Assembly (NCBI GenBank): GCA_038729485.1
Contig: JAVYRX010000005.1
Coordinates: forward strand, 20,272-84,271
Length of the DNA stretch: 64,000 nucleotides
DNA from: GCA-001856825 sp038729485
Lineage (GTDB): Archaea > Thermoplasmatota > Thermoplasmata > Thermoplasmatales > GCA-001856825
Direction of reading: 5' to 3'
This document shows positions 33,756 to 43,182 of the stretch, piece after piece. A program made the translations under genes and the position numbers. The notes below the pieces were generated by a model that was given only the letters and a program-made list of their open reading frames with translations, did not search any database and had not been told where the DNA came from. Position 1 is the stretch's first letter; every line of letters starts with the position of its first letter.

Positions 33756-33971
33756 TTACTTTTGGGAGATCCTTACCACGTTGCTTCCCCTGAGTATAAC
33801 TGTACCTAGCTTTCTCTTGTTATTTTCAGTTATTTCCTCTGTATTCGAGATAACCATATTCATGTAGTCGTCATAACTTTCCAGCACGCCCTCAAGAACG
33901 GTATTATCTTTCAGCAGAAGGGAGACGGGCTTTTGGACCATAGTTTGCATTACAGCCATCGGAACTGCCAT
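33756..33971 (-). CDS. Sm-like archaeal protein (LSm)
   Basis: This 71-residue protein shows the Sm1 motif (PVSLLLKDNTVLEGVLESYDDYMN, quoted in part) and the Sm2 motif ILRGSNVV near the C-terminus. LSm proteins form heptameric rings that bind U-rich RNA. Its start lies 8 bases after the stop of the small coiled-coil ORF with GTGAT upstream. It sits in an RNA-processing neighbourhood with Csl4 and a METTL5-like methyltransferase. Confidence 0.93.
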   Translation of the reverse strand: MAVPMAVMQTMVQKPVSLLLKDNTVLEGVLESYDDYMNMVISNTEEITENNKRKLGTVILRGSNVVRISQK

Positions 33972-33979
33972 TTTATCAC

Positions 33980-34141
33980 CTATGTGTATTCATAATAATC
34001 GTCTTCTTCTTCATTTTCCATAACAACCTGCAGCAAACCTCTAAGGATTGTCTTCATATTCTCTACTTCCTTCCTGAGATTGCGGACTTCCATATCCAGT
34101 TTTTCTACTCTCATTCTGCTGTCATTCTCATCTATCTTCAT
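33980..34141 (-). CDS. Small coiled-coil ORF between csl4 and LSm genes
   Basis: The minus strand reads 53 residues from the ATG at 34141 to the TAG at 33980. It begins MKIDENDSRMRVEKLDMEV and has heptad-like leucine and methionine spacing (RVEKLDMEVRNL, RKEVENMKTILRGLL), then a strongly acidic tail EEEDDYY. It overlaps the 3' end of csl4 by 14 bases and its stop precedes the LSm ATG by 8 bases, so it fits the operon without gaps. It is too short for most gene callers. A small coiled-coil adaptor for exosome or LSm RNA processing is a guess from position. Confidence 0.6.
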   Translation of the reverse strand: MKIDENDSRMRVEKLDMEVRNLRKEVENMKTILRGLLQVVMENEEEDDYYEYT

Positions 34142-34703
34142 TTATCACACACCCCTTCGGAATCTCCCCATATTTTCTGGAGACCTTCCTTAGCTCACTC
34201 TTCTGACAATAGGTACAGTAAAGTTCGCTATTAATCCTTTCCAACGGTCTCCTACATCTGGAGCAGTATGCATATATCACACCGTAATCTGGCGGTTCTA
34301 GTGTCAGGTCTATCTTTCCCCTGATCGAAACAACTTTGCCCCTGATCACATCCCTTACTTTGACCACTTTTGAGCACATATCAAGATATTGCCCCATTAT
34401 CCTGCTTGCATGTACTAGTGCTCTGGTTTTTGCCTCGTACACATTTTCCCCTCTTATTACATATTCACCCGAAACGACTACAAGCGGCTCATTTATTTCA
34501 GTCACGACGCCTATTATTTCGTCCCCAGGTTGCACTATAATGTCCTTCCTTTCGCTTTTCACCATTATCTTATAGTCATCCCCAACGGTCACCTCCCCCA
34601 CCGATGACGAAAATATGCGCCCGTCTTCTTGATATGTACCCGGGCCGGGAATAAACTCCTCTTCAGTACCTAGATATTCTCCGGGAAGTACGAACTTGTT
34701 CAC
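34128..34703 (-). CDS. csl4: Exosome RNA-binding subunit Csl4
   Basis: This 191-residue protein caps the archaeal exosome and helps deliver RNA to the Rrp41 sites. It has an N-terminal domain (LPGEYLGTEEEFIPGPGTY), a central S1-like OB fold and a C-terminal zinc ribbon with CSRC and CTYC pairs at about residues 146 and 163. The family arrangement is intact. The start overlaps the end of the methyltransferase gene by 4 bases. Other exosome genes are not in the window. Confidence 0.94.
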   Translation of the reverse strand: MNKFVLPGEYLGTEEEFIPGPGTYQEDGRIFSSSVGEVTVGDDYKIMVKSERKDIIVQPGDEIIGVVTEINEPLVVVSGEYVIRGENVYEAKTRALVHASRIMGQYLDMCSKVVKVRDVIRGKVVSIRGKIDLTLEPPDYGVIYAYCSRCRRPLERINSELYCTYCQKSELRKVSRKYGEIPKGCVINEDR

Positions 34704-35314
34704 GCTAGATCAACCCTTGCAATTCTCACGGGGATTGGAATCTTCTCTTTCGTATGAAATTTGTATAAACGTGGTATTTCAATGAAGCTCTTCTCCTCCC
34801 ATACAACGGTGCCCACCGGTCTGATTAGTTTGCTCAGAAAATCACCCGCGTTGTAATCAAGGATGATATAAAAATGTTTAGACAATTCGATTGCCTTTTG
34901 AATAAAAGGCATGTCCAATCCTCTCTTATGGACTCCGAAGGGCGGATTCATTATAACGGTATCCACTTTAACATTAAATTCGGAGACATCCGAATTTATT
35001 AGCTCAATTTGAATGCCCATCATTTCTGCATTTTTTGATGCTGAATCCAGAATTTTTTTATCCTTATCTATTCCATATACCTTCCTAGCTCCCAAGAGAG
35101 CTGCACCTACGGCAAATATGCCATTTCCGCAACCGAGATCAGCTACTTTCCTTCCAATAACGTTTCCCTCCTGTGCGGCACGAAACAAGAGCGCAGAAGC
35201 GAGAGAAGGAGAAGTATTGTACTGCTCAAGTGAAATGTTGTAGTTTTCAGGGACATGCAATTTCGACAGAGCCATTTCAAGGCTGCTTTTCTTAATCGTA
35301 ACAGATTCATTCAT
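34700..35314 (-). CDS. METTL5-like N6-adenine RNA methyltransferase
   Basis: This 204-residue SAM-dependent enzyme has motif I DLGCGNGIFAVGAAL near residue 60, the acidic loop YGIDKDKKI and the catalytic NPPFG at about residue 123. NPPF/Y marks amino-methyltransferases acting on adenine. Archaeal COG2263 proteins of this size are homologs of METTL5, which methylates rRNA. The Csl4 gene follows with a 4-base overlap. The exact RNA target is not readable from sequence. Confidence 0.88.
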   Translation of the reverse strand: MNESVTIKKSSLEMALSKLHVPENYNISLEQYNTSPSLASALLFRAAQEGNVIGRKVADLGCGNGIFAVGAALLGARKVYGIDKDKKILDSASKNAEMMGIQIELINSDVSEFNVKVDTVIMNPPFGVHKRGLDMPFIQKAIELSKHFYIILDYNAGDFLSKLIRPVGTVVWEEKSFIEIPRLYKFHTKEKIPIPVRIARVDLA

Positions 35315-35341
35315 TCGTTTATCCTTTCCGCAGATTTCAGT

Positions 35342-35614
35342 CTATTCCAGCACAGTCTTTACAAGTTCACGTGCCTCTTTTTCTGCCTCCTCTTTAGGCT
35401 CGCCTTTCATCTTTAATAGTGTTGCTATGTATTTTTCCGCCCTTGTGACCTTCCAGGTGCTTCTCTCGTGAACAATTTTTACAATTACTTCTGCAATGTC
35501 ACTGTCAACTTCCAGTCCAAACTTTTCCTTTATTCTGATCTGCCATAGCTTAATCAGGAAACGGGGAACGTAATCGCCCTCCCTCCTAAGTCTCTGGTAT
35601 ATCCCGTTACTCAT
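35342..35614 (-). CDS. Uncharacterised helical 90-residue protein
   Basis: This protein is almost entirely helical by inspection, with basic N-terminal sequence (YQRLRREGDYVPRFLIKLWQ, in part) and an acidic C-terminal helix. It has no cysteines and no motif I recognise. Size and charge suggest a ribosome- or RNA-associated factor, supported loosely by the RNA-processing neighbours downstream. The ATG is at 35614, and 45 bases separate it from argF. Confidence 0.65.
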   Translation of the reverse strand: MSNGIYQRLRREGDYVPRFLIKLWQIRIKEKFGLEVDSDIAEVIVKIVHERSTWKVTRAEKYIATLLKMKGEPKEEAEKEARELVKTVLE

Positions 35615-35659
35615 TACGTTTTGAGTATATCATGCTTTAAATATGTTATGGAACAAAAA

Positions 35660-36583
35660 TCAAGTGCCCACCATGACCTTCTTGAGTATTATCTTCTCTG
35701 CATGTAGTCTATTTTCTGCTTCAGAAAATATGACGCTGTTTGGTGAATCGGCAACGTCGTCAGTGACTTCCTGTCCGCGATGTGCGGGAAGGCAGTGCAT
35801 GAAAATATAGTCCTTCTTTGCTATTGAAACCATCTTCCTGTTTATTTGATATGGGTTGAACGCTTTCAACCTTTCTTTTTCCTCTTTTTCCTCGCCCATG
35901 GAAACCCAAACATCCGTATAAACCACGTCAGCCCCAGCAACGGCCTCCTTGAATTCATTAGTTACAACTACCTCTGATTTGCGTTCTCTTGACAGCGAGA
36001 GTGCCTTATTCACCATTTTCTTGTCCGGTTCATATCCCTCAGGTGTTGCTATCCAGAAATCAGCTCCTACAAGCGCTGATGCAAGCATTAGGGAATTGGC
36101 AGTGTTGTTGCCATCTCCGACATATGCTATTTTGAGGCCTTCAAGCTTCCCCTTGTTTTCCTTAATTGTCATAAAGTCTGCAACGATCTGCGTCGGATGT
36201 TCCACGTCGTCCAGTCCGTTTATCACTGATACAGTGGAATTCTTAGCCAGCTCTAGCACATTCTCATGCTTATATGCTCTGTAAAGTATGCTATCTACCA
36301 TTCCAGAGAGAACCTTGGCAGTGTCAGCTATTGTTTCTCCACGCCCCATTTGCATATCGCGTGGAGAAAGGTATATAGCATGACCGCCCAACTGTGTCAT
36401 AGCAGTTTCAAAGCTTACTCTTGTCCTCGTCGACGCCTTCTCGAATATCATTGCGAGCGTTTTTCTGTCAAGGGACGAATCTTTTTTTCCCGCCTTGAAT
36501 GATCTCTTTAGTTTCAATCCTTCATCTACGAATTCCACGAAATCGTCTTTCATGTCCAAAACTGAAATTATATCCCTTTTCAT
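35660..36583 (-). CDS. argF: Ornithine carbamoyltransferase
   Basis: This 307-residue enzyme makes citrulline from ornithine and carbamoyl phosphate. The carbamoyl-phosphate site STRTRVSFETAM is near residue 51, followed by HPTQIVADFMTI, and the ornithine-side HCLPAHRG is near residue 262. It follows sucD with a 4-base overlap, an odd partnership of arginine synthesis with succinyl-CoA synthetase. Length and motifs are normal. Confidence 0.96.
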   Translation of the reverse strand: MKRDIISVLDMKDDFVEFVDEGLKLKRSFKAGKKDSSLDRKTLAMIFEKASTRTRVSFETAMTQLGGHAIYLSPRDMQMGRGETIADTAKVLSGMVDSILYRAYKHENVLELAKNSTVSVINGLDDVEHPTQIVADFMTIKENKGKLEGLKIAYVGDGNNTANSLMLASALVGADFWIATPEGYEPDKKMVNKALSLSRERKSEVVVTNEFKEAVAGADVVYTDVWVSMGEEKEEKERLKAFNPYQINRKMVSIAKKDYIFMHCLPAHRGQEVTDDVADSPNSVIFSEAENRLHAEKIILKKVMVGT

Positions 36584-37446
36584 CCCAACACCTCTTTCAA
36601 AAGGCCCGGAATTTCATAGGGGTAGGAACCGACTAGAACCCCAGCCTCCTTAAGAGCATTGACCTTGGACTCTGCTGTTCCACGTCCTCTGGTGATTATC
36701 GCCCCGGCATGACCCATTCTTTTTCCTGGAGGCGCGCTTCTACCTGTTATGTACGCAACTACGGGCTTGTTGAAATTATGTTTTATGTATTCTGCGGCTT
36801 CCTCCTCTTCTGTGCCTCCTATCTCGCCAACGATCACGACTGCTTCCGTTTCTTCATCCTTCTTAAACCTCTCCAGGACGTCTATGAAGTCTAGCCCAGT
36901 TACAGGATCTCCTCCGAGACCAATAACGGTGCTTTCTCCCAACCCGCTCTCCGTTATAAGGTTCACTATTTCGTATGTTAGTGTTCCGCTCCTTGAGATC
37001 ACTCCAACGTTGCCCTTCCTGAATATCTGGTTGGGCATAATGCCCAACTTGCACGTAAATGGCGTTGCCGCACCAGGTCCGTTTGGGCCAAGGACAGTCT
37101 TTCCCATCTTCCTGGCAAGACTAACAATATGCATGGTATCTTGATACGGTACCTTCTCGGTAAGTATGTATATTAGGTCTATGCCGTTGTATAAAGCTTC
37201 CTTCGCTGCATCGAGTACATAAGGCGCTGCCACTGAAATGAACGTCGCATTCGGTTCCTCTTTCATTCCCTCTTCCACCGAATTGTAGACCTTTATCCCT
37301 CCGACATCTGTTCCGCCTTTTCCTGGCGAGGTACCAGCGACGACTTTCGATCCGAACTTTTGCATCTGCATTGCATTAAAAGAGCCCTGATGACCTGTTA
37401 TTCCTTGAACGATTATTCTCGTATCCTCTCCAACTATTATGCCCAT
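36580..37446 (-). CDS. sucD: Succinyl-CoA synthetase alpha subunit
   Basis: This 288-residue CoA-binding subunit has the N-terminal VQGITGHQGSFNAMQM, the CoA domain with ISVAAPY and LTEKVPYQD, GPNGPGAATP, and the phosphohistidine motif GHAGAII near residue 239. It catalyses succinyl-CoA plus ADP and phosphate to succinate, CoA and ATP, together with SucC. It begins right where sucC ends. Confidence 0.96.
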   Translation of the reverse strand: MGIIVGEDTRIIVQGITGHQGSFNAMQMQKFGSKVVAGTSPGKGGTDVGGIKVYNSVEEGMKEEPNATFISVAAPYVLDAAKEALYNGIDLIYILTEKVPYQDTMHIVSLARKMGKTVLGPNGPGAATPFTCKLGIMPNQIFRKGNVGVISRSGTLTYEIVNLITESGLGESTVIGLGGDPVTGLDFIDVLERFKKDEETEAVVIVGEIGGTEEEEAAEYIKHNFNKPVVAYITGRSAPPGKRMGHAGAIITRGRGTAESKVNALKEAGVLVGSYPYEIPGLLKEVLG

Positions 37447-38547
37447 TTAGTTCACCACCCTTTTAACTTCGTCTATTGCTTGCATCATGTTGGAATATGC
37501 AGATATCCCGTTTTCTTTAAGCATCTGCCTTCCTACGTCCTCATTGACCCCCGAAAGCCTCACAACTATGGGTGCAGAGAGTCCGACCCTCTTCTTGGCC
37601 TCAATAATTCCCTTTGCAACTGTGTCGCACCTAGTCACTCCCCCGAATATGTTAATGAATAGTGCAACTATATTTGCCTCTTTTAGAATTTCAAATGCAC
37701 CAACTACCTTCTCTACATCGTCTGTGCCTCCGAGATCAAGAAAATTTCTGGGCTTAAGACCCTTGAGCGTTAATCCGTCCAACGTAGCCATCGTGAGACC
37801 AGCACCATTGGCTATGACTCCTACATGCCCGTCAAGTTCAACAAGAGCGTATCCTCTGGAATGCGCTAGCTGTTCCAGTTTCGTCATGTCTGCGGGATTG
37901 TCTGGAATGTCCTTGTGTCTGAAGAGGGAATCGGAATCAATAATTACTTTTGCGTCTCCTGCTACCACTCTTCCGTCCTTTAGAGCCGTAAGCGGATTCA
38001 CCTCTACGAGTTCGCAGTCGTATGTTTCATAAAGGGAGTACATCTTCTGAACTATGTCCTGAAATTGTTTTGTTTGATTCTGATCCAAGTTTAATTTCGC
38101 AGCCAGGGCTCTTCCTATAAATCCTGAATATCCTACCACTGGATCGATCCAGTATTTTTCTATGTCAGAATCTGGGACTTCCTCTATCTCCATTCCGCCT
38201 GCCTTGGAAGCCATAATCAGAGGCTCCTTCTTGCTTCTGTCTAAAGTTATGGAAACATAGAGCTCCCTTGCAATATCCAATTTTTCTTCAAGGAGGACTC
38301 CTTTAACTTTCAGACCCTTTATAGTCATTCCAAGAACCTCCTTTCCTTTTTCCTCCAGTTCCTTCTCGTCCGAAGCAAATTTTATTCCTCCAGCTTTGCC
38401 CCTTCCTCCCGTGAGCACCTGAGCCTTTACGACAACTGGAAATTTGTTCCAAGAGAGTTGCTGGACGGACTCACAGTATATGCCATCTGGAATGGGGATT
38501 CCAAATTTTCGGAACAAGGCCTTAGCCTGATATTCATATAGATTCAT
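37447..38547 (-). CDS. sucC: Succinyl-CoA synthetase beta subunit
   Basis: This 366-residue ATP-grasp subunit begins MNLYEYQAKALFRKFGIP and has VVKAQVLTGGRGKAGGIK, EVNPL, DGHVGVIANGAGLTM and FINIFGGVTRCD, all typical of SucC. With SucD it gives substrate-level phosphorylation in the citric acid cycle. The gene directly precedes sucD. In metal-free reading the nucleotide specificity (ADP or GDP) is not clear. Confidence 0.96.
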   Translation of the reverse strand: MNLYEYQAKALFRKFGIPIPDGIYCESVQQLSWNKFPVVVKAQVLTGGRGKAGGIKFASDEKELEEKGKEVLGMTIKGLKVKGVLLEEKLDIARELYVSITLDRSKKEPLIMASKAGGMEIEEVPDSDIEKYWIDPVVGYSGFIGRALAAKLNLDQNQTKQFQDIVQKMYSLYETYDCELVEVNPLTALKDGRVVAGDAKVIIDSDSLFRHKDIPDNPADMTKLEQLAHSRGYALVELDGHVGVIANGAGLTMATLDGLTLKGLKPRNFLDLGGTDDVEKVVGAFEILKEANIVALFINIFGGVTRCDTVAKGIIEAKKRVGLSAPIVVRLSGVNEDVGRQMLKENGISAYSNMMQAIDEVKRVVN

Positions 38548-38582
38548 TGTTCATCCACCCAATATTAACGGTTATTATAAAT

Positions 38583-40940
38583 TCATTTTCTTGTAATCTT
38601 CGAGATTAGGTTCTCGTTCACCTCTAATTTTTCCAGCCCGTTCTTTATGCCAGCTGAAGCTTCGGGGATGCTGTTAGATTTGATGAAAGCCTCAACCTCT
38701 CTCCTATGGCCTATGCCATCAATAGATATAATTATCTCAAGGAGTCTTGAAACTGAGCTGCTTCCTTTGTAAATTTCCCTTATTACATTCAGGTTTGATG
38801 GAAGCCACTTCCATATTTCGCCGCGGAAATTTTTATTCATTGTCGCACCGCGCAGCGCATAGAGCAAATTTCCTCTCATTTCCGTCCTGGACACTGAGAA
38901 GTTCAGGAACTCGTTGACTGCCTGGATATCCGGAAACATGCCCATTGCAAACATAACTCTTGCCGATTCGGTGTCGTTCTCGGGAGATCTTGCCATATCC
39001 CATAATTTTCCTTTTTCGTAGTTGCTCATTGCAGACGAAATTAAAACAGACATTCTTCTTTCCGGAGGCACGCTCTTGAAATCATTTATCTTTTGCTTTT
39101 CACTCTCCCTGAATTTTGGATCTATTATTGCTAGCACAGTGGACAAGTTATCAACTATGGCTTTAGAATTCTCGTCTTTTTCATTGCTGAATAAGGACAA
39201 TTTGTCGTTTAGGTATTGGGATGCAGTAGAAATGATGCCATCTGAGTCTAATATCAGGGCAAGTTGTTCAAGGATGTCGCCAAGCCTTTGGACTAGCGTG
39301 TAGTCATTGCGTTCCCTGAGTAGTGCTATAAGTTTTGAGAACTCTTCGAATTCTATGTCTCCGGATAGTAGAAATGAAAAATAGTCGTCTATGAGTTTTG
39401 CCAAAAACTCTGAAGATGGACCGGCGGCAAGAATCCTATCCAGCAAATTACCCTTAAACAAGATTCTGTAATAGCCAGCAGCCTTTGTATCGAATAGAGT
39501 ATCCAGACTTCCTCTGAATTTCTTTTCCTTGTCCTTAAATAGAATTTTTGTCGTTCTATTTCCTTTTTTTAGAAATAGAGGGATCTCCCAGATATAATCG
39601 TCGTGGTTTTTCAAGAACGTGAATCTCCTTTGAGAAACTCTGATAGTATCATTTTCTGAAGATACGGTCACGACGGGGAGACCTTCCTTTTCCAACCAAG
39701 ATTTCATTAAAGAGGAAATATCCTTCTTGCTTACCTCGGAGAGGGAGGTCCAGAGATCTTCTGAAGTTGCGTTTGAATATTCAAAATGCTTCAAGTATCT
39801 ATAAACGCCTTCCCTGAATTTTTCCTCTCCGATATACTCTTCTATCATCCTTAATACTGAAGCTCCCTTCCCGTAGCTTATCTCGTCAAATATCTCGGAT
39901 ATCTCATCCGGGCTTTTGACCGGAACCCTTACGGGATGCGTTCCCATCAGGCTATCTTTAGACATGGACGACAGCGTTTCTTCCCTCAAAAAGTCCTGCC
40001 ATAGATTCCATTCGGGGTATAGCTTTGAAAGTATCTTGTATCCTACGAATGTTGCAAACGACTCATTTAGCCATAAGTCATCCCACCATTTCATAGTAAC
40101 TAAATCTCCGAACCATTGGTGGGCAAATTCATGCGAAACCGTGTAGGCGATCTGCTTTTTTTGACCAAAGCTTACTGATTCGTTGAACAGCAGAGCCAGT
40201 TCCCTGAATGTAATTGCTCCCCAGTTCTCCATGGCCCCTGCACCAAATTGGGGAAGTGCAATGAGGTGAACCTTATCGAAGGGGTATTTAATCTTGTAAT
40301 AACGTTCATACCGTGGCAGGAGTCTTTGGAGAAGTTTCAGAGAAAATTGCCCCTCGTGTGCTTTTCCAGGAGAGGTTGCGACAGCAATAGTTCTCCCCTG
40401 CTTCGTGCGAGATATTATGTCAAAGTCACCTATGCCGATATAAACAAGATATGTCGACATCGGGGGGGTCTCTTCAAATATGAAATGCGATTTTCCGTCA
40501 CTCACCTCTCTAACGGCGGGTCGTCTGTTGCTGATCACCTCAACCCTAGAATCTACATTTACCTCTATCTTGAATTTAGCCTTCTCGTCAGGTCTGTCCA
40601 CGCACGGAAATACTGACCTTGCGCCTGTTGGTTCCATCTGCGTAGTGATTATTCTCCCAGTTTCGTATCTGCTCTCATGAATCCCCATCAGGGACATGCT
40701 TGATACTTTCCCTGAAAATGTTATGACTACTGAGTTTGAATCTAGTGCGGGGATCTTCAGCACGCTGCCGTCAAGTTGATATGCAACCTTTTTCCCGTTG
40801 CTCTCGATATCTTCGATCAAGAGGCCTTCACTGTCCAGGCTAAGACCGTCGTCAAACGTCCCGCTAATTGTTTCTACGCATTTGTATTTAAGCTCATTGA
40901 AGCTAAAATAAAATTTGAGGTCATAACCTTCTACCTTCAT
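38583..40940 (-). CDS. Tricorn protease interacting factor F2/F3-type M1 aminopeptidase
   Basis: This 785-residue zinc aminopeptidase trims short peptides released by tricorn. It has GAGAMENWGAITF, the zinc site HEFAHQWFGDL and the third ligand in NESFATF. Length matches Thermoplasma F2 and F3 (about 780). The first in-frame codon is a GTG at 40946, but the ATG at 40940 begins the typical MKVEGYDLKFYF. A TATA-like atttataaa at about 40971-40979 lies upstream. Tricorn itself is not in this window. The C-terminal half is a helical ERAP-like domain, unlike the HEAT-type tail of the paralog at 8835. Confidence 0.94.
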   Translation of the reverse strand: MKVEGYDLKFYFSFNELKYKCVETISGTFDDGLSLDSEGLLIEDIESNGKKVAYQLDGSVLKIPALDSNSVVITFSGKVSSMSLMGIHESRYETGRIITTQMEPTGARSVFPCVDRPDEKAKFKIEVNVDSRVEVISNRRPAVREVSDGKSHFIFEETPPMSTYLVYIGIGDFDIISRTKQGRTIAVATSPGKAHEGQFSLKLLQRLLPRYERYYKIKYPFDKVHLIALPQFGAGAMENWGAITFRELALLFNESVSFGQKKQIAYTVSHEFAHQWFGDLVTMKWWDDLWLNESFATFVGYKILSKLYPEWNLWQDFLREETLSSMSKDSLMGTHPVRVPVKSPDEISEIFDEISYGKGASVLRMIEEYIGEEKFREGVYRYLKHFEYSNATSEDLWTSLSEVSKKDISSLMKSWLEKEGLPVVTVSSENDTIRVSQRRFTFLKNHDDYIWEIPLFLKKGNRTTKILFKDKEKKFRGSLDTLFDTKAAGYYRILFKGNLLDRILAAGPSSEFLAKLIDDYFSFLLSGDIEFEEFSKLIALLRERNDYTLVQRLGDILEQLALILDSDGIISTASQYLNDKLSLFSNEKDENSKAIVDNLSTVLAIIDPKFRESEKQKINDFKSVPPERRMSVLISSAMSNYEKGKLWDMARSPENDTESARVMFAMGMFPDIQAVNEFLNFSVSRTEMRGNLLYALRGATMNKNFRGEIWKWLPSNLNVIREIYKGSSSVSRLLEIIISIDGIGHRREVEAFIKSNSIPEASAGIKNGLEKLEVNENLISKITRK

Positions 40941-40992
40941 ACACACGAAGGTTGCTTATGGATAAAAATTTTTATAAATAAAATTAAAAATT

Positions 40993-42015
40993 TTATTTCC
41001 TTCTCTTAATGGTCAAAGCTGCTATTAAAGCGATGGCAACAATTGCCACGACAGCTATAGCTAGATACTCACCATTGGAGGCAGAAGTGCTTGCTTTCGT
41101 CTGAACTATGGCAAGTTCGTTGGCAGAGATCGGTTGTGCATCTCCGGTTATAGCCAAAGTTGCGGATGGATCCTGGATCATCTTGAGAGTATAGTTCATG
41201 CCATTGACATTTTCTGTTGAGTTGTAAGATATCTCGTTGCTCGAGTTATAGTACAGGTATGTGGTATTTGTCGAGGGGTCATAGTGAGATGTCCATTGAT
41301 TAAGCGGTACTGAGAATACGTTGAAGTTTATCGTATCCCTATTAACAGCGAAATGATCTCCAAGCACCTGCGAAAGACTGAAGAGATCTGAACCTTCATT
41401 CATGGAGAGATCTCCAAGTTCGTTGATGTCCATGCTTTCGTGAAATTTATGTTCGTGGGAATTGAAGTTAAGAATACCGTCGAACGTGCCCATTAATTCG
41501 CCCTGCACCTGGAACGCCCTCCAGGACATATCTACGATTGTCTTATTTCCGACCTTCTCTGTTACATTGGTTATTTTTATGTTTAAGGTCAAATTTCTAA
41601 ATACTGTGAGATTAGTGCTATTGGCGTGAATGTGGAGCTGGTATAAGATGGTTGCATTCACGACGTGAATTTGCTGTGCCGGCTGGGTAAGATTTGATAT
41701 ATTATCAGGCTGGTTGTCGGAACCATTGCCCCTGGAGAAGTTTCCATTGGCAAATTTCATGTCTTTCTGCAGCTCAAATCTGCCTGATGAATTTAGTGAA
41801 GCTGTACCGTTGAACCATATGGTAGTTCCGTTCAGAATTTGGGATTGCTCTGAATCGTTGGGATAGGTGTAGAACAGTCTGTAATCGCTTGACGCATTTA
41901 TTGTTGCAACGTTCGTAGTGGTGTTCACGGTCGCATGTATTACAGTCGCTGAACTGGTTGGGACCATAACCACGGCAATTGCCACTGCGGCAATTAGAAG
42001 AACTAAAGCCTTCAT
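40993..42015 (-). CDS. Secreted or cell-surface protein with C-terminal anchor, unknown function
   Basis: This 340-residue protein starts with a signal peptide (MKALVLLIAAVAIAVVMV, cleavage likely near SSA at residues 21-23). It ends with a membrane span and a basic stop-transfer tail (LIAALTIKRRK). The mature part is rich in N-x-S/T sequons (for example NTTTN, NASS, NGTT, NSSN), so heavy N-glycosylation at the cell surface is likely. It is beta-rich and has no cysteines. The family is not recognised. It is monocistronic downstream of gene 42084-43022. Confidence 0.8.
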   Translation of the reverse strand: MKALVLLIAAVAIAVVMVPTSSATVIHATVNTTTNVATINASSDYRLFYTYPNDSEQSQILNGTTIWFNGTASLNSSGRFELQKDMKFANGNFSRGNGSDNQPDNISNLTQPAQQIHVVNATILYQLHIHANSTNLTVFRNLTLNIKITNVTEKVGNKTIVDMSWRAFQVQGELMGTFDGILNFNSHEHKFHESMDINELGDLSMNEGSDLFSLSQVLGDHFAVNRDTINFNVFSVPLNQWTSHYDPSTNTTYLYYNSSNEISYNSTENVNGMNYTLKMIQDPSATLAITGDAQPISANELAIVQTKASTSASNGEYLAIAVVAIVAIALIAALTIKRRK

Positions 42016-42083
42016 AGGGTTTGATTTACCCTAATATTAACTATTTGCTGGTACAACATTCAAAAATTGGTACAAAATTGAAA

Positions 42084-43022
42084 CTAGGGATATTTCTCGA
42101 CAGACTTTATTTCAAGCTGAGACTCTAGGAATTCCTTATCGCTTAATTTTCCTATCGACTTAAAGAAGGAGTCAAGACTGCTCTTTTCAAAGATCATTGT
42201 GACCTTTGATTTCTCCCCTTCGACCTCAAGCAAATAATTGAATGGAAGGTCTGTGTCAGACAGCTTATATGGATCTATCAGAATACCCTGTTCAGGTACG
42301 ACTGCGTGGAACACCCTTCCCCCTGTTTCATCTTTGTAAACAAGCTGGTATTCCTTTGCTTCATTTTGAAGCTCTTTTTCCCAGTCAGGAAACTCACCGT
42401 CCACGTGGTAAAACACATCTAGAAATCCATTTCTATCGACGCTTCTTACTGAAATAATTGCCTTAAATTTAGGATTCTTGCTTGCATACTTTAGAGTGAA
42501 TGAGTTTGTAGGTAGAACATAAAACGTGAGCTTCTTCATTTCCCAGCCTCTTTCGTTCTCTAAGATCCAGTCCTTGTCGTTTCTTACAGGGCCCAGATAA
42601 TCAATACTGAAGAAATCTCTCCTCTCCGAGTCTTTAAAAACAATTCTCTGCAATTCCGACGAGGACCTGAAGAACTTGATTCTTAAAATTACCTCGCCAT
42701 CGGTAACAAAAATGGGGACATCTATGATTGCGTTCTTAACTTCCAACAGTGAGTTTATCAACTCACAGACATAGCACTCTTCCTTCACGTTAATCGTTGC
42801 ACCTGCCTTTCTGTCCATCATTTCATAACCACGGTTTCTTATGGCTTTCCTAAGCTCGTCCATAGTCTTTCCTTCCCGAAGGTACGTAACAACCGCTTCA
42901 ATTGCTTTTCCTCTCCTGTAGAAGTTGAGATAGCCGTTGAAGCCATAAACCTTGGAAAAATAGCTCACTGGGGACCTCATATCCTGAAATCTGATAACCA
43001 TCTCGCTGTCAGGTTCAACCAT
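42084..43022 (-). CDS. Uncharacterised 312-residue protein
   Basis: I do not recognise this protein. It looks soluble and alpha/beta, with a CYVCE pair near residue 83, many aromatic and acidic residues, and alternating strand-like segments (VILRIKFF, AIISVRSVD, DVFYHVDGEF). The N-terminal part (residues 20-75) might be a small helical or winged-helix-like domain (GKTMDELRKAIRNRGYEMM, in part). The start may be the first M at 43022 or M8. Codon use matches its neighbours. No function is assigned. Confidence 0.7.
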   Translation of the reverse strand: MVEPDSEMVIRFQDMRSPVSYFSKVYGFNGYLNFYRRGKAIEAVVTYLREGKTMDELRKAIRNRGYEMMDRKAGATINVKEECYVCELINSLLEVKNAIIDVPIFVTDGEVILRIKFFRSSSELQRIVFKDSERRDFFSIDYLGPVRNDKDWILENERGWEMKKLTFYVLPTNSFTLKYASKNPKFKAIISVRSVDRNGFLDVFYHVDGEFPDWEKELQNEAKEYQLVYKDETGGRVFHAVVPEQGILIDPYKLSDTDLPFNYLLEVEGEKSKVTMIFEKSSLDSFFKSIGKLSDKEFLESQLEIKSVEKYP

Positions 43023-43182
43023 GATTTCCTCAGTATTTTCTAAATTTTATAATTTCCTATACCCATTTCTGCGGAAAAGCGAGCATTATTAATGTTGCCG
43101 ATAGGTTAGTTCGTTGCGTTGAATACCTAGGACTAAGTTTATAAACTTTTTTGTACTATCGTATAGGTTAAGTGACCTCTGA

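Noticed and set aside
37487..38032. Long plus-strand frame (181 residues) opposite sucC
   Set aside because: It is a serine- and proline-rich shadow frame with no recognisable motif; sucC on the other strand is certain.
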